A stretch of 64,000 nt of DNA from Pararhizobium sp. (GTDB taxonomy: Bacteria; Pseudomonadota; Alphaproteobacteria; Rhizobiales; Rhizobiaceae): assembly GCA_017794825.1 (NCBI GenBank), contig CP051237.1, forward strand, positions 1,426,001-1,490,000. Reading direction: 5' to 3'. Every line of letters begins with the position of its first letter. Position 1 is the stretch's first letter. A model generated the notes under the pieces. The model had not been told where the DNA came from. It did not search any database and worked only from the letters and a program-made list of their open reading frames with translations. This document shows positions 50,832 through 59,228 of the stretch, piece by piece. The position numbers were made by a program, and so were the translations under genes.

Positions 50832-51635
50832 TTACCTCGACTGCATTGTCAGGTTCTGCAGGCCATAGAAGCGCTCGAGCACCAGGAGAGCTAGAACCAC
50901 AATTATCATTTTGATCACGGAGATGGCGGCAACAGCCGGATCGTAGTTGTAGGTCAGATAGGTAAGGATCGAGACCGGCAACGTGATCGAACTCGCATTC
51001 GACAATAAAAGCGCAACCGCGACCTCATCGAATGACACCAGGAAAGCGAACATGCCACCTGCGAATATTGCTGGCCTCAACATTGGCAGTGTAATGAACC
51101 AGAATGTCGATAGAGGCTTCGCTCCCAGCGTATAGGCTGCCTCCTCGATCCTCGGATCTGTACCGGAATAGACAGCAACGATGGTCCTGACAAGATAAGG
51201 AAGCACGACAACCACATGTCCGAAAACAAGGCCCGCGTAGGTATTGCCAAGACCAATGTCATTCAGGAAGAACAGCAGAGCGATGGCAAGAATCAGCGTT
51301 GGCATACTCAGTGGTGAAAGCAGGAAGTTTTGAAGCGCCCGGGCACCCTGGAACCTGTGTCTGACGATCGCCAAGGAAGCCGGAAGTGCGAGTGCTGCAG
51401 CCATTATGGATGCCGAAAGCCCCAAAACTACGCTGTTCCAGAGCGGCTTCATGAAACTTGGATCGGACAGGACGCGGACCATCCATTTGGTGGAATAACC
51501 AGGGGGCGGAAAACTCACGAAGCTGGCTTCGGAGAAGGCCACGACAACGACTATAAGCTGCGGCAGCAGGAGAAAAACGCTGATGACTGCGAGATAACAG
51601 ACCATGAGCGATCCGGGTCGCGACCTGATCTTCAT
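50832..51635 (-). CDS. Polyamine-type ABC transporter permease (PotC type)
   Basis: A 267-residue inner-membrane protein starting at MKIRSRPGS (51635), whose ATG overlaps the PotB-type stop by 4 bp. Six membrane segments. The coupling region EEAAYTLGAKPLSTFWFITLPMLRP is typical. The open frame extends to 52031, but that part is a shadow of the PotB-type gene. It pairs with the permease at 51632. Confidence 0.92.
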   Translation of the reverse strand: MKIRSRPGSLMVCYLAVISVFLLLPQLIVVVVAFSEASFVSFPPPGYSTKWMVRVLSDPSFMKPLWNSVVLGLSASIMAAALALPASLAIVRHRFQGARALQNFLLSPLSMPTLILAIALLFFLNDIGLGNTYAGLVFGHVVVVLPYLVRTIVAVYSGTDPRIEEAAYTLGAKPLSTFWFITLPMLRPAIFAGGMFAFLVSFDEVAVALLLSNASSITLPVSILTYLTYNYDPAVAAISVIKMIIVVLALLVLERFYGLQNLTMQSR

Positions 51636-52471
51636 CGTCGCACGCCCCGTTTTGCCAACCCCAGCTGCAAGGCCGTTGCGATCAGGACGACAAATATCAG
51701 GATGTTTCCGAGAGCCGCAGCGAATGGCCAGTCGGAGGCGAGATTGAGTTGCTGGTAGACGAGAAGCGGAAGCACCATCGTGGAATTGGAGCCCATCAGC
51801 ATGACCGTCACGAAACTGCCCATCGAAAGTGCAAATACCAAGAGTGTGCCCGTTATTACTCCCTGCAGGCTCAAGGGAAAAATGACGTGAATAATGGTCT
51901 TGAGCGGAGTAGCGCCAAGTGTGATTGCGGCGTCTTCGAGTTCCCCATCGATTCCCTCGAGAGTGCTCGCTATCGAAAGCACCATAAAGGGAAGTAGAAC
52001 CTGCACCATGGCAATTCCGATCCCTGTCCACGTACCGGTCAGCGTGGCAGTGTCGAGGTCAAGCAGTTTGAGAATCGCGTTGATGAAACCGCTTCGGCCG
52101 AAAATGACCATCCACCCGAAAGTTCTCACGACCACGTTAATCAACAACGGCGTGACAACGAGAAAAATCAGAAAGCTCTTCAGTGCGCCTCTGGATCGAG
52201 CAATTGCGATCGCCAGCGGATAACCCAGCACAAGGGAGGCGATCGTAACCGCAAGGCTCAGGACAATCGTATCTCCTAGGACTTCCAGATAATACGCGTC
52301 ACCCAGAGCGCGAACATACTGGGCGTATGTAAGCCCTCCGTCTTCATTCTTGACACTTTCAAAAAGATTGACAATCAGAGGACCGACAAAGAAGACTACG
52401 AGAAAGGCAAATGCCGGAAACGTCAGAAGATAGCCTCTGGCATTTTGCCGCATGCTTCTCGGTCGAGACAT
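51632..52471 (-). CDS. Polyamine-type ABC transporter permease (PotB type)
   Basis: A 279-residue inner-membrane protein with about six membrane segments and the coupling motif ELEDAAITLGATPLKTIIHVIFPL. Basic N terminus (MSRPRSMRQNARGYL) on the cytoplasmic side. It lies 65 bp downstream of the binding-protein gene and forms the second half of the channel. Confidence 0.92.
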   Translation of the reverse strand: MSRPRSMRQNARGYLLTFPAFAFLVVFFVGPLIVNLFESVKNEDGGLTYAQYVRALGDAYYLEVLGDTIVLSLAVTIASLVLGYPLAIAIARSRGALKSFLIFLVVTPLLINVVVRTFGWMVIFGRSGFINAILKLLDLDTATLTGTWTGIGIAMVQVLLPFMVLSIASTLEGIDGELEDAAITLGATPLKTIIHVIFPLSLQGVITGTLLVFALSMGSFVTVMLMGSNSTMVLPLLVYQQLNLASDWPFAAALGNILIFVVLIATALQLGLAKRGVRR

Positions 52472-52536
52472 TTGCCCTCGGCTAACTTGGTGTAGTGAAA
52501 TTCAGGCTGGCGCGTTTCGCGCCAGCCTGCATGAGC

Positions 52537-53556
52537 TTAGCGAACTTCCTTGTTCCAGCGCTCGATCCAGTCCGGAATCTTGTCCATGAACGATCTGAAC
52601 TCAGGCTGCCGCACGGCTTCCAGCGGCGTCAGAACGGCAGCGAGTTCTTCCGGGTACTCTACCTTGGAGTTGACGATCGGATACTTGATCATCTTCGAAT
52701 GTCCAAGCTGCGCTTCCGGCGAGAGAACACAGTCTATATAAGTCCATGCCTTGTCAGATCCGTTGTTGACCTTTGCTATCATGGCTGCCGATTGGAATGC
52801 GCCGGGATCGGGAATATAGGCTCCCGCCCAATCGTTCTCCTCTGCAAACGCATATGCCCTGCCATCCCAATAGACGAGGATGTCGATTTCCTTCGCAGCA
52901 AACATGTTCATGGCGTCGACCGGGGACGTCCAGTAATTGGCGATGTTGGGCAGCATTTCCTTGTATTTCTCGAAGACCATATCTTCGTCCCCGTCGTACA
53001 AGGTCGTCAGAAACCATGTAAACATTGGGCCCCAAGCCATCGTGACAGCAGGAAACGAAACCCGGTCTCCATATTTGCCCTCGATCGTTTCATCAATCAG
53101 TGTCTTCCAGTCAGCCGGTGGCTCAGGCACAGCTTCCTTATTGTAAAGGACGATCATCGCACCGAAATTCTGGATGGTCGCGTAGTTGTTCCATTGCTCG
53201 CGGAATATTTCGGGGACATCTGCAAGATTCGGGACATTGTCGGCGGACAACTTTTCGAGCAAACCTTCTTCACCTGCACGAATGGCGTCGATTTCGCTTA
53301 GTAGAGCAACATCGATTGGAGGATTGTCTGGATTGGCGCGAATGCGATTAAGAACCTCACTGGAGTTGATCGTCAGTACTTCAGGCTGCTCTCCGGTTCG
53401 TTCTTCATAGCAAGAAACAAAATTGGCCTTTGCAGACTCGAGCCAGATTCCGCCCGAAGAGACCACAACCAGAGGATCGTCAGCAATAGATGGTCCCATC
53501 ATGAAGGTTAATGCGACCAGAGAGGACAAAGTAACTTTCGACAATCGGGTAATCAC
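52537..53556 (-). CDS. ABC transporter substrate-binding protein (PotD/PotF-like, SBP family 1)
   Basis: A 339-residue secreted protein; the signal peptide ends GPSIA before DDPLVVVSSGG. The fold of iron/polyamine-type binding proteins is visible in LNRIRANPDNPPIDVALLSEIDAI and FGAMIVLYNKEAVPEPPADW. Several Trp and acidic residues in the second half (MAWGPMFTWF, LVYWDGRAYAF) could make a cation pocket, so an amine is a fair guess. First gene of the leftward operon. Confidence 0.92.
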   Translation of the reverse strand: MITRLSKVTLSSLVALTFMMGPSIADDPLVVVSSGGIWLESAKANFVSCYEERTGEQPEVLTINSSEVLNRIRANPDNPPIDVALLSEIDAIRAGEEGLLEKLSADNVPNLADVPEIFREQWNNYATIQNFGAMIVLYNKEAVPEPPADWKTLIDETIEGKYGDRVSFPAVTMAWGPMFTWFLTTLYDGDEDMVFEKYKEMLPNIANYWTSPVDAMNMFAAKEIDILVYWDGRAYAFAEENDWAGAYIPDPGAFQSAAMIAKVNNGSDKAWTYIDCVLSPEAQLGHSKMIKYPIVNSKVEYPEELAAVLTPLEAVRQPEFRSFMDKIPDWIERWNKEVR

Positions 53557-53705
53557 TGCGGTTCTCCTCTTTTATGGGAAAGTGGACTGTTCAGTTGCTG
53601 AAAAGTCTATTCTTCGATTTGACTTGATCCTACGCAGACAGTACCACCTGTGTCAACTAATTGCCCTATATGGAACAAATTGATGATCGTTGGAGGAGGT
53701 CAGGA
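53557..53705. promoter_or_regulatory. Divergent promoter region, polyamine-type ABC operon and IclR gene
   Basis: A 149-bp region between divergent genes. It contains TGTGTCAACTAATTG (53650-53664), which carries the recurring GTCAACTA word, and the ribosome binding site GGAGGAGGTCAGGA before the IclR start at 53706. Confidence 0.45.
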
Positions 53706-54449
53706 ATGAGTTCACTCGATAGTGCGCTTCGAATACTACAGTGCCTTACACCGGAAACACCACGCCTTAAGGTTTCAGAAATTGCGGAACGGCTGGATCT
53801 TCCCAAAAGCACTGTTTCCCGTCTCCTGAAGACACTAAGCGAAGGCGGGGTCCTCGATCGTGACGAGGAAACGCGTCAGTACTTTGCGGGCCCCAGAGCG
53901 CTGCAGCTGGGAGGATTGTACATGGCGCAAAACGATCTGATGGACTTCGTCGACGAGGCGGTTCTGGATCTGGTCAATACGTATGGGTTTGTCGGTTATA
54001 TCGGAGTTCTCGATGGTCTTGACGTTATCATCATTCGCCATCGCCAAGGGTCCTATCCGCTGAAATATGTGCTGCCCGTTGGCACAAGGCAATTTGCGCC
54101 AGCTGCGGCATTGGGCATCGGTCTGCTTGCCCAGCTCGACGAAGGAGATGTCGAGACGCTTGCAGAAACCTGCTCGTCAAATCCGGACTTCGATCCCAAA
54201 GTGATGAAGGCAAATATTGCGAGCCACGCCCAAAGTGGATTTATAGAGGTCAGCTGCAAACCGGTACCGGGTATCTCGGCGATTGGGTCGGCTGTGCATG
54301 TCCCAGGATCCAATGAGCCGCCCATCGGATATTCCCTTTCATTTCCGGAAGCTGCAGCAAACGCTTCCATGAGGAAACACATGTCTCGCAGTGTTGCCTC
54401 GATTTCCGAAACGATCCGATCCAGATTTACCGCAATTCCAGCATTGTAG
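53706..54449 (+). CDS. IclR-family transcription regulator
   Basis: A 247-residue regulator. Winged helix at about residues 3-62 (LDSALRILQCLTPETPRLKVSEIAERLDLPKSTVSRLLKTL), then the GAF-like effector domain with GLDVIIIRHRQGSYPLKYVLPVGTRQFAPAAALG. The start at 53706 has an excellent ribosome binding site; an upstream start at 53661 is less likely. It faces the ABC operon and is followed by an SGNH-fold gene on the same strand. It probably controls both. Confidence 0.92.
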   Translation: MSSLDSALRILQCLTPETPRLKVSEIAERLDLPKSTVSRLLKTLSEGGVLDRDEETRQYFAGPRALQLGGLYMAQNDLMDFVDEAVLDLVNTYGFVGYIGVLDGLDVIIIRHRQGSYPLKYVLPVGTRQFAPAAALGIGLLAQLDEGDVETLAETCSSNPDFDPKVMKANIASHAQSGFIEVSCKPVPGISAIGSAVHVPGSNEPPIGYSLSFPEAAANASMRKHMSRSVASISETIRSRFTAIPAL

Positions 54450-54463
54450 AGGACCAGTCTGAA

Positions 54464-55120
54464 ATGTATCCGGAGAGAAAGTCTCATTCCCGTATCTGCT
54501 TCATCGGCGATGCGTTTACGGTCGGCGCCGGTGATGAAACCTCACAGGGATGGGTTAGCCGTCTCGCACAGAACGAATGGAAAAACGGTCACGATATTAC
54601 AGTATACAATCTCGGTATCAGGGGAAACTCATGTCGCCAGATCGCTCCGCGTTGGCGAAACGAATGCGAACTCAGACTCCCCGATAATGCCAACGGACGA
54701 CTGGTCTTCATGTTTGGTGGCAACGACGCGAAGGAAGTCGTCGGACAGGGTATCGAAGTCTCTTTGGAAGATGCCGCGGAGATAGCCGAAAAGATGATGA
54801 CCGAAGCCACCCAGTGGCTTCCCACCTTGTGGATAGGCATGGTCCCCATGAACGAGGAGCTTCCCTACCCGCTTCTGCTTCGCGGCGCCCCCCAGTTTCG
54901 ATTCTCAAACGCGCGTCAGACCGAATACAATGCGGTCTACAAAGATATTGCGAGCAAACTCGATATTCCGTTTTTCGATCTTCATTCGCTGCTGTTGGAT
55001 GATCCTCGCTGGATGGAGCTTACTCAACGGGGGGACGGCAGCAATCCGGCCGGCGAGGGTTACGCTTACATCGCCGACAAACTCTCGGCATGGCCAGCAT
55101 GGCGAGCCTGGTTTGACTGA
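54464..55120 (+). CDS. SGNH/GDSL-fold protein lacking catalytic Ser and His
   Basis: A 218-residue protein with the fold blocks of GDSL esterases. Block I reads FIGDAFTVGAGDE, so the nucleophile Ser is Ala (A17, codon GCG). Block II Gly is in NLGIRGNS (G51). Block III GGND (residues 85-88) is intact. Block V, D-G-x-H-P in active members, reads DGSNPAGEGY, so the catalytic His is Asn (N194). Two of three catalytic residues are gone while the rest of the fold and the open frame are preserved, which suggests a non-hydrolytic, perhaps ligand-binding role. It starts 14 bp after the IclR gene, so the two are probably co-transcribed. Confidence 0.87.
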   Translation: MYPERKSHSRICFIGDAFTVGAGDETSQGWVSRLAQNEWKNGHDITVYNLGIRGNSCRQIAPRWRNECELRLPDNANGRLVFMFGGNDAKEVVGQGIEVSLEDAAEIAEKMMTEATQWLPTLWIGMVPMNEELPYPLLLRGAPQFRFSNARQTEYNAVYKDIASKLDIPFFDLHSLLLDDPRWMELTQRGDGSNPAGEGYAYIADKLSAWPAWRAWFD

Positions 55121-55139
55121 ATGGCGACCTTCGGGGTCG

Positions 55140-55535
55140 TCAGTCTGGCAGGAGCTCGAACAAATTGTATGAGGTCATGTTTCCGTTGTGCAGGCATGTG
55201 TGGATCACGGCTCTATCATCGGCGAACTCCATGAGCCGTTGACGGCAGCCTCCGCACGGCATGCAGAAATGCCCTGAACCCGGATGACCACCAAGCACCA
55301 ACACGTGGGTCAGCCTGTGTTCACCCGCGGCAATCATAGAGCCGAGCGCAACGGATTCGGCGCAGACTGTCTGGCCGGGAACTCGGTTATCGACGTTAAC
55401 GCCAACGTATATTTCGGCGCCTTCTCCTTTGACACAAGCACTGACCGGATATCGACAGTACGGCACATAAGCGTTGCGATGCGCGGATTTAGCCGCTTCG
55501 AACATTCTATGGATGAAGTCATGTTCGGAGGTCAT
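55140..55535 (-). CDS. cdd: Cytidine deaminase
   Basis: A 131-residue homotetrameric-type enzyme converting cytidine (or deoxycytidine) to uridine and ammonia. Zinc ligands are C58 in TVCAESVALG, with E60 as the proton shuttle, and C94 and C97 in MPCGGCRQRLMEF. NVDNRVPGQTVCAE replaces the usual N-x-E-N-x-S-Y segment, so nucleoside contacts may be altered. The start at 55535 overlaps the LacI stop by 4 bp; an ATG at 55550 is also in frame. It is the second gene of the LacI operon and feeds the nucleoside route encoded divergently. Confidence 0.9.
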   Translation of the reverse strand: MTSEHDFIHRMFEAAKSAHRNAYVPYCRYPVSACVKGEGAEIYVGVNVDNRVPGQTVCAESVALGSMIAAGEHRLTHVLVLGGHPGSGHFCMPCGGCRQRLMEFADDRAVIHTCLHNGNMTSYNLFELLPD

Positions 55536-56539
55536 GCTGTACCGCGCCAAGCAATATCGAAACCTACATCCAAGATCTTTCGTTCTTCTGTCTTACCAGC
55601 GAGCCGATCCCGTATGATGCGTGCAGCCTCCTGCCCCATTGCAGCCCCGTGGATGCAAATAGTCGTCAATGGCGGATCAATGATCGATGCTGCTTCAACA
55701 TCACCGAATCCAACGATCGCTATTTCATCCGGGATCTTGATACCGGCTCGCCGACACTGCACCGTAGCACCGATCGCGATCAACTCGTTGGTACAAAAGA
55801 GACAGTCGAGTTCTGGGTTGTCCTTCACGAACTTTAGAAGGGTCTCGCCGCTAGAGAGCATTCCCATGAAGTGAGGGATGACGATCGATCCAAAAGAGCG
55901 CAGCCCTTTGAACTTCAACGCTTCGCCATGTCCTTCGGCGCGCTGTTGAGCGCGATTCAGTCTTTCCATCGGTCCGGAGGCAATCGCAAATCTTCTGTAT
56001 CCCTTGTCAATCAGCGCCAGTGTAAACTCGTAGGCTGCATGTCGGTTGGAAAAACCCACCAGGGAATCGACCGGATCCTCTGTCATGTCCCAGATTTCCA
56101 CCACCGGAACATTCATGGCGGACAGAAGCTCACGGGACGTTCGGGTGTGATTAACACCGGCAATGATGACACCATCCGGACGGCGCTGCACGAGCGCCTC
56201 GAGAACAGCTTGCTCCTGTTCGATGTCGTAGGAGGATTCACCGATGATGATCTGGTAGCCGGCTTTGCCAAGTTCGTTCGAAATGCTGTTTACGGTGTCG
56301 GAGAATATAGAACCTGCGACTGTGGGCATGACAACCGCGATGAGTCCGGTCTTCCGCGAACGTAAGCTGCTCGCCACCTGGTTCGGAACATAGCCCAGAC
56401 GATGCGCAATTTCGGTTATCTGTCTACGCGTATCCGGCGTCACCAGCGAAAGTCCACGCAAGGCGCGCGAGACGGTTATCGTCGAAACCCCTGCGGCTTC
56501 GGCAATATCCTTCAGGCTGACAGGTGGTTTCGACGCCAT
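55532..56539 (-). CDS. LacI-family transcription regulator
   Basis: A 335-residue repressor. Helix-turn-helix and hinge at residues 7-60 (VSLKDIAEAAGVSTITVSRALRGLSLVTPDTRRQI), then a periplasmic-binding-protein-like effector domain (GLIAVVMPTVAGSIFSDTVNSISNEL). It diverges from the nucleoside importer operon. Twin operators with the CG-centred symmetry typical of LacI proteins lie at 56573-56621. A nucleoside or ribose is the probable inducer. Confidence 0.93.
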   Translation of the reverse strand: MASKPPVSLKDIAEAAGVSTITVSRALRGLSLVTPDTRRQITEIAHRLGYVPNQVASSLRSRKTGLIAVVMPTVAGSIFSDTVNSISNELGKAGYQIIIGESSYDIEQEQAVLEALVQRRPDGVIIAGVNHTRTSRELLSAMNVPVVEIWDMTEDPVDSLVGFSNRHAAYEFTLALIDKGYRRFAIASGPMERLNRAQQRAEGHGEALKFKGLRSFGSIVIPHFMGMLSSGETLLKFVKDNPELDCLFCTNELIAIGATVQCRRAGIKIPDEIAIVGFGDVEAASIIDPPLTTICIHGAAMGQEAARIIRDRLAGKTEERKILDVGFDIAWRGTA

Positions 56540-56572
56540 AGCATTCTACTCCAGAGGATGCTCATCCTAACT

Positions 56573-56621
56573 ATTGACATCGATAACATTCGTCAATACC
56601 GTGAATGACATCGATGTCATT
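56573..56621. promoter_or_regulatory. Twin LacI-type operators
   Basis: AATGACATCGATGTCATT (56604-56621) is an 18-bp perfect palindrome centred on CG. ATTGACATCGATAACATT (56573-56590) matches it in 15 of 18 positions. Their centres are 31 bp apart, about three helical turns, so two dimers would sit on the same face. They lie between the LacI gene and the nucleoside importer. Confidence 0.75.
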
Positions 56622-56654
56622 CTTGTTTCTCACTTCGCACCACAGGAGATCATC

Positions 56655-57653
56655 ATGCACCGCGTCATCAGAAACCTAACTGCTTCATTGATTCTAGGAG
56701 TTGCCTCTCTGTCGGGGGTAAACTCCGCATATGCCGACGGCCCGAAAGTTGGAATCTTCGTCGCCGATTCTTTCGGTGACCGCGCATTCTTTGATATTGC
56801 ACTCGGCGGAAAGGATCTTGTCGAAGATAACTACGAAGCGACGGTCAATACCTATGAAGGCCGATTGCAGGCAGACAAGTTTTTCCGCCAGCTGTCCGAT
56901 GCGGGCCGCAACAATGACATGGTGTTTGTGCTGGGATTTGAAGCCATCGATGCGATGATGCGGGCTGCGGAAGCCAATGAAGACGCCCACTTCATTTTTA
57001 TTGACGCCAAACTCGACAGTCCTGTCGTCAGCTCTGTAGGATACCGGGATTCCGAAGGATGCTATCTGATTGGCGCACTGGCTGCACAGTTGACCACTAC
57101 CGATCTACCGATGATTAATCCCGAGAAGACGATCGGATTTGTCGGCGGTGTTGACTCGCCTGTCATTCGCGATTGCGAATCGGGTTACAAGCAGGGAGCG
57201 GCTGCCATCGATCCGGACACGAAGGTTGTAAGCGGATATGTCGGGTCTTGGGTCGATCCGGCAAAGGGTAAGGTCATCAATCAGTCCCTGAACCAGGATG
57301 GTTCCGACATTAACTACCAATACGCCGGACTTTCAGGTGAAGGGGGCTTCGACAGTGTAAGATCGGGGGAGTCGGGCTACGCTCTAGGCGCGGGCTTCGA
57401 TCAGTCCAATCTGGCTCCCGGCTATGTCCCGGGAAGCATGCTGAAGCGTGTTGACGAGACAATCAATCGGATCACGAAATCGCTGCTCGACGGCAAGCTT
57501 GTAAAGGGTTTTTCAGAATCGGAAGGTGTATCGGAAGGCGGACTTGTCGTTGTTTACGATGATGAACTCGTTTCCAAAGATGTCCAGAAACAGGTTGACG
57601 AACTCGCAACCGGCATAGCGGAAGGTAAGATCAAGGTCGAATCCGATCGCTGA
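56655..57653 (+). CDS. BMP-family ABC transporter substrate-binding protein (nucleoside type)
   Basis: A 332-residue secreted protein of the basic membrane protein/PnrA family, which bind purine and pyrimidine nucleosides. The start at 56655 follows AGGAGATCATC. The signal peptide ends AYA and has no lipobox, as is usual outside spirochaetes. The family segments KVGIFVADSFGDRAFFDIALGG and IGFVGGVDSPVIRDCESGYKQGA are visible. It heads the operon of transporter, nucleoside hydrolase, SDR and dehydratase. Confidence 0.92.
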   Translation: MHRVIRNLTASLILGVASLSGVNSAYADGPKVGIFVADSFGDRAFFDIALGGKDLVEDNYEATVNTYEGRLQADKFFRQLSDAGRNNDMVFVLGFEAIDAMMRAAEANEDAHFIFIDAKLDSPVVSSVGYRDSEGCYLIGALAAQLTTTDLPMINPEKTIGFVGGVDSPVIRDCESGYKQGAAAIDPDTKVVSGYVGSWVDPAKGKVINQSLNQDGSDINYQYAGLSGEGGFDSVRSGESGYALGAGFDQSNLAPGYVPGSMLKRVDETINRITKSLLDGKLVKGFSESEGVSEGGLVVVYDDELVSKDVQKQVDELATGIAEGKIKVESDR

Positions 57654-57680
57654 GTGTCGCTTTAAAAAGACCCCAAGACG

Positions 57681-59228
57681 ATGACCTCCGCCCCGAACTC
57701 CACCGAAATTTGTGTCGAACTCAAAGGAATTACCAAGCGATTTGGTGCAGTCGTCGCAAACGAGGACGTATCCCTTGATGTCCGATCGGGTGAAATCCAC
57801 GCTATAGTCGGTGAGAACGGGGCGGGCAAATCTACGCTCATGAGCATTCTGCACGGAATGCAGCTGCCGGATACCGGCCACATTCTGATCGACGGGAAGG
57901 AACGTATATTTCACTCGGCAAGGGACGCCATCGCGCTCGGTATTGGAATGGTGCATCAGCACTTCATGCTGGCGCCGTCGCTCACATCGGCAGAGAACAT
58001 TGTACTCGGCTATGAACCCGGTACGTCTCTGAAATCGAATACTCGAGATGCAACTGCTCTCGTTCGCGAACTTTTTAACAGATTCGATCTTCAGGTCCCG
58101 CCAGACACACCGGTGAGGGAACTTGCAATCGGCGCTCAACAGCGTGTGGAGATACTCAAAGCTCTGCATCGCGGTGCACGAATCCTCATTCTCGATGAGC
58201 CGACCGCCGTCTTGTCTCCGGAAGAAGTGGAAACGCTGTTTTCCAGACTTCGCAACCTGCGCTCATCCGGCATCACCATCATCTTCATTTCGCACAAGCT
58301 GCGGGAGGTCATGGCCTTATCTGACAGGGTCACCGTGATGCGGCGCGGGAAAACTGTCGAGACACTGACGACCAGCCAAACCGATCAGAACCAGCTTGCA
58401 GATCTCATGGTTGGCTCCTCGGTTTCCTCCGACGGGAAGCCCAGGCCTGTCCCTGCCTCGCATGTGCGGGAATCCATGCTGCGACTACAGTCGGTTCAAT
58501 CACCCACCCGCCCTGGCAACTCTGGCCTGAAAGACCTCGATCTCGATATCAGACGCGGGGAAATCGTTGGAATCGCCGCTATCGAGGGAAATGGGCAATC
58601 CGACCTTATGGAAATCGCTGCCGGAGTGGCAAGTCCGTCGGCTGGACAGGTATTCTTCAAGGGAAACGATGTTACCAGACTCCATGTCGGTCAACGTCGT
58701 GCCCTCGGTCTGGCCTATGTCCCCGAAGATCGACACCGGGATGCGATAGCACTTGATTCGACAGCCGCCGAGACTTTTCTTTCGACACGTCGGCCGAAGA
58801 ACTGGATCGACTGGTTCCGGCCTGCCATGTCGGCAGCTGACAAAGCAAGAATTGCTGATCTCATGCAGGATTTTGATGTACGGCCAGCCGATCCCGACGT
58901 GCTCTGCAGGTCAATGTCTGGCGGCAACCAGCAGAAGCTCGTATTCGCCAGAGAACTCGCAGACAATGCAGACTGCATCCTTCTTGGGCAGCCGACCCGC
59001 GGCATCGATATTGGCGCCAGCCGTGCCCTCTTCGAGCGGATCTGGCGATCACGTGACAAGGGAGCCGGTGTTTTGTTCCTTTCAGCTGATCTGGATGAGC
59101 TCTTCTCTGTGGCTGATCGAATCGTCGTCATGTTCGATGGTCGTATCGTCAGCGAACTTGATCCGCAATCGGCGGTACCACGCGACGCCAGTGGCTTTAT
59201 GACGGGAGCAGCCCATGCCGTCCTTTGA
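57681..59228 (+). CDS. Nucleoside-type ABC transporter ATP-binding protein (two NBDs)
   Basis: A 515-residue ATPase like YufO/NupA. NBD1 has Walker A GENGAGKST (residues 44-52), GMVHQHFMLAPSLT, signature IGAQQRVEILKAL and ILILDEPTAVLS. NBD2 has GIAAIEGNGQSD, MSGGNQQKLVFAREL and a Walker B remnant in CILLGQPTRGID, where the usual Asp/Glu pair reads Gly-Gln, so the second site is probably inactive. It overlaps the next permease by 14 bp. Confidence 0.93.
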   Translation: MTSAPNSTEICVELKGITKRFGAVVANEDVSLDVRSGEIHAIVGENGAGKSTLMSILHGMQLPDTGHILIDGKERIFHSARDAIALGIGMVHQHFMLAPSLTSAENIVLGYEPGTSLKSNTRDATALVRELFNRFDLQVPPDTPVRELAIGAQQRVEILKALHRGARILILDEPTAVLSPEEVETLFSRLRNLRSSGITIIFISHKLREVMALSDRVTVMRRGKTVETLTTSQTDQNQLADLMVGSSVSSDGKPRPVPASHVRESMLRLQSVQSPTRPGNSGLKDLDLDIRRGEIVGIAAIEGNGQSDLMEIAAGVASPSAGQVFFKGNDVTRLHVGQRRALGLAYVPEDRHRDAIALDSTAAETFLSTRRPKNWIDWFRPAMSAADKARIADLMQDFDVRPADPDVLCRSMSGGNQQKLVFARELADNADCILLGQPTRGIDIGASRALFERIWRSRDKGAGVLFLSADLDELFSVADRIVVMFDGRIVSELDPQSAVPRDASGFMTGAAHAVL

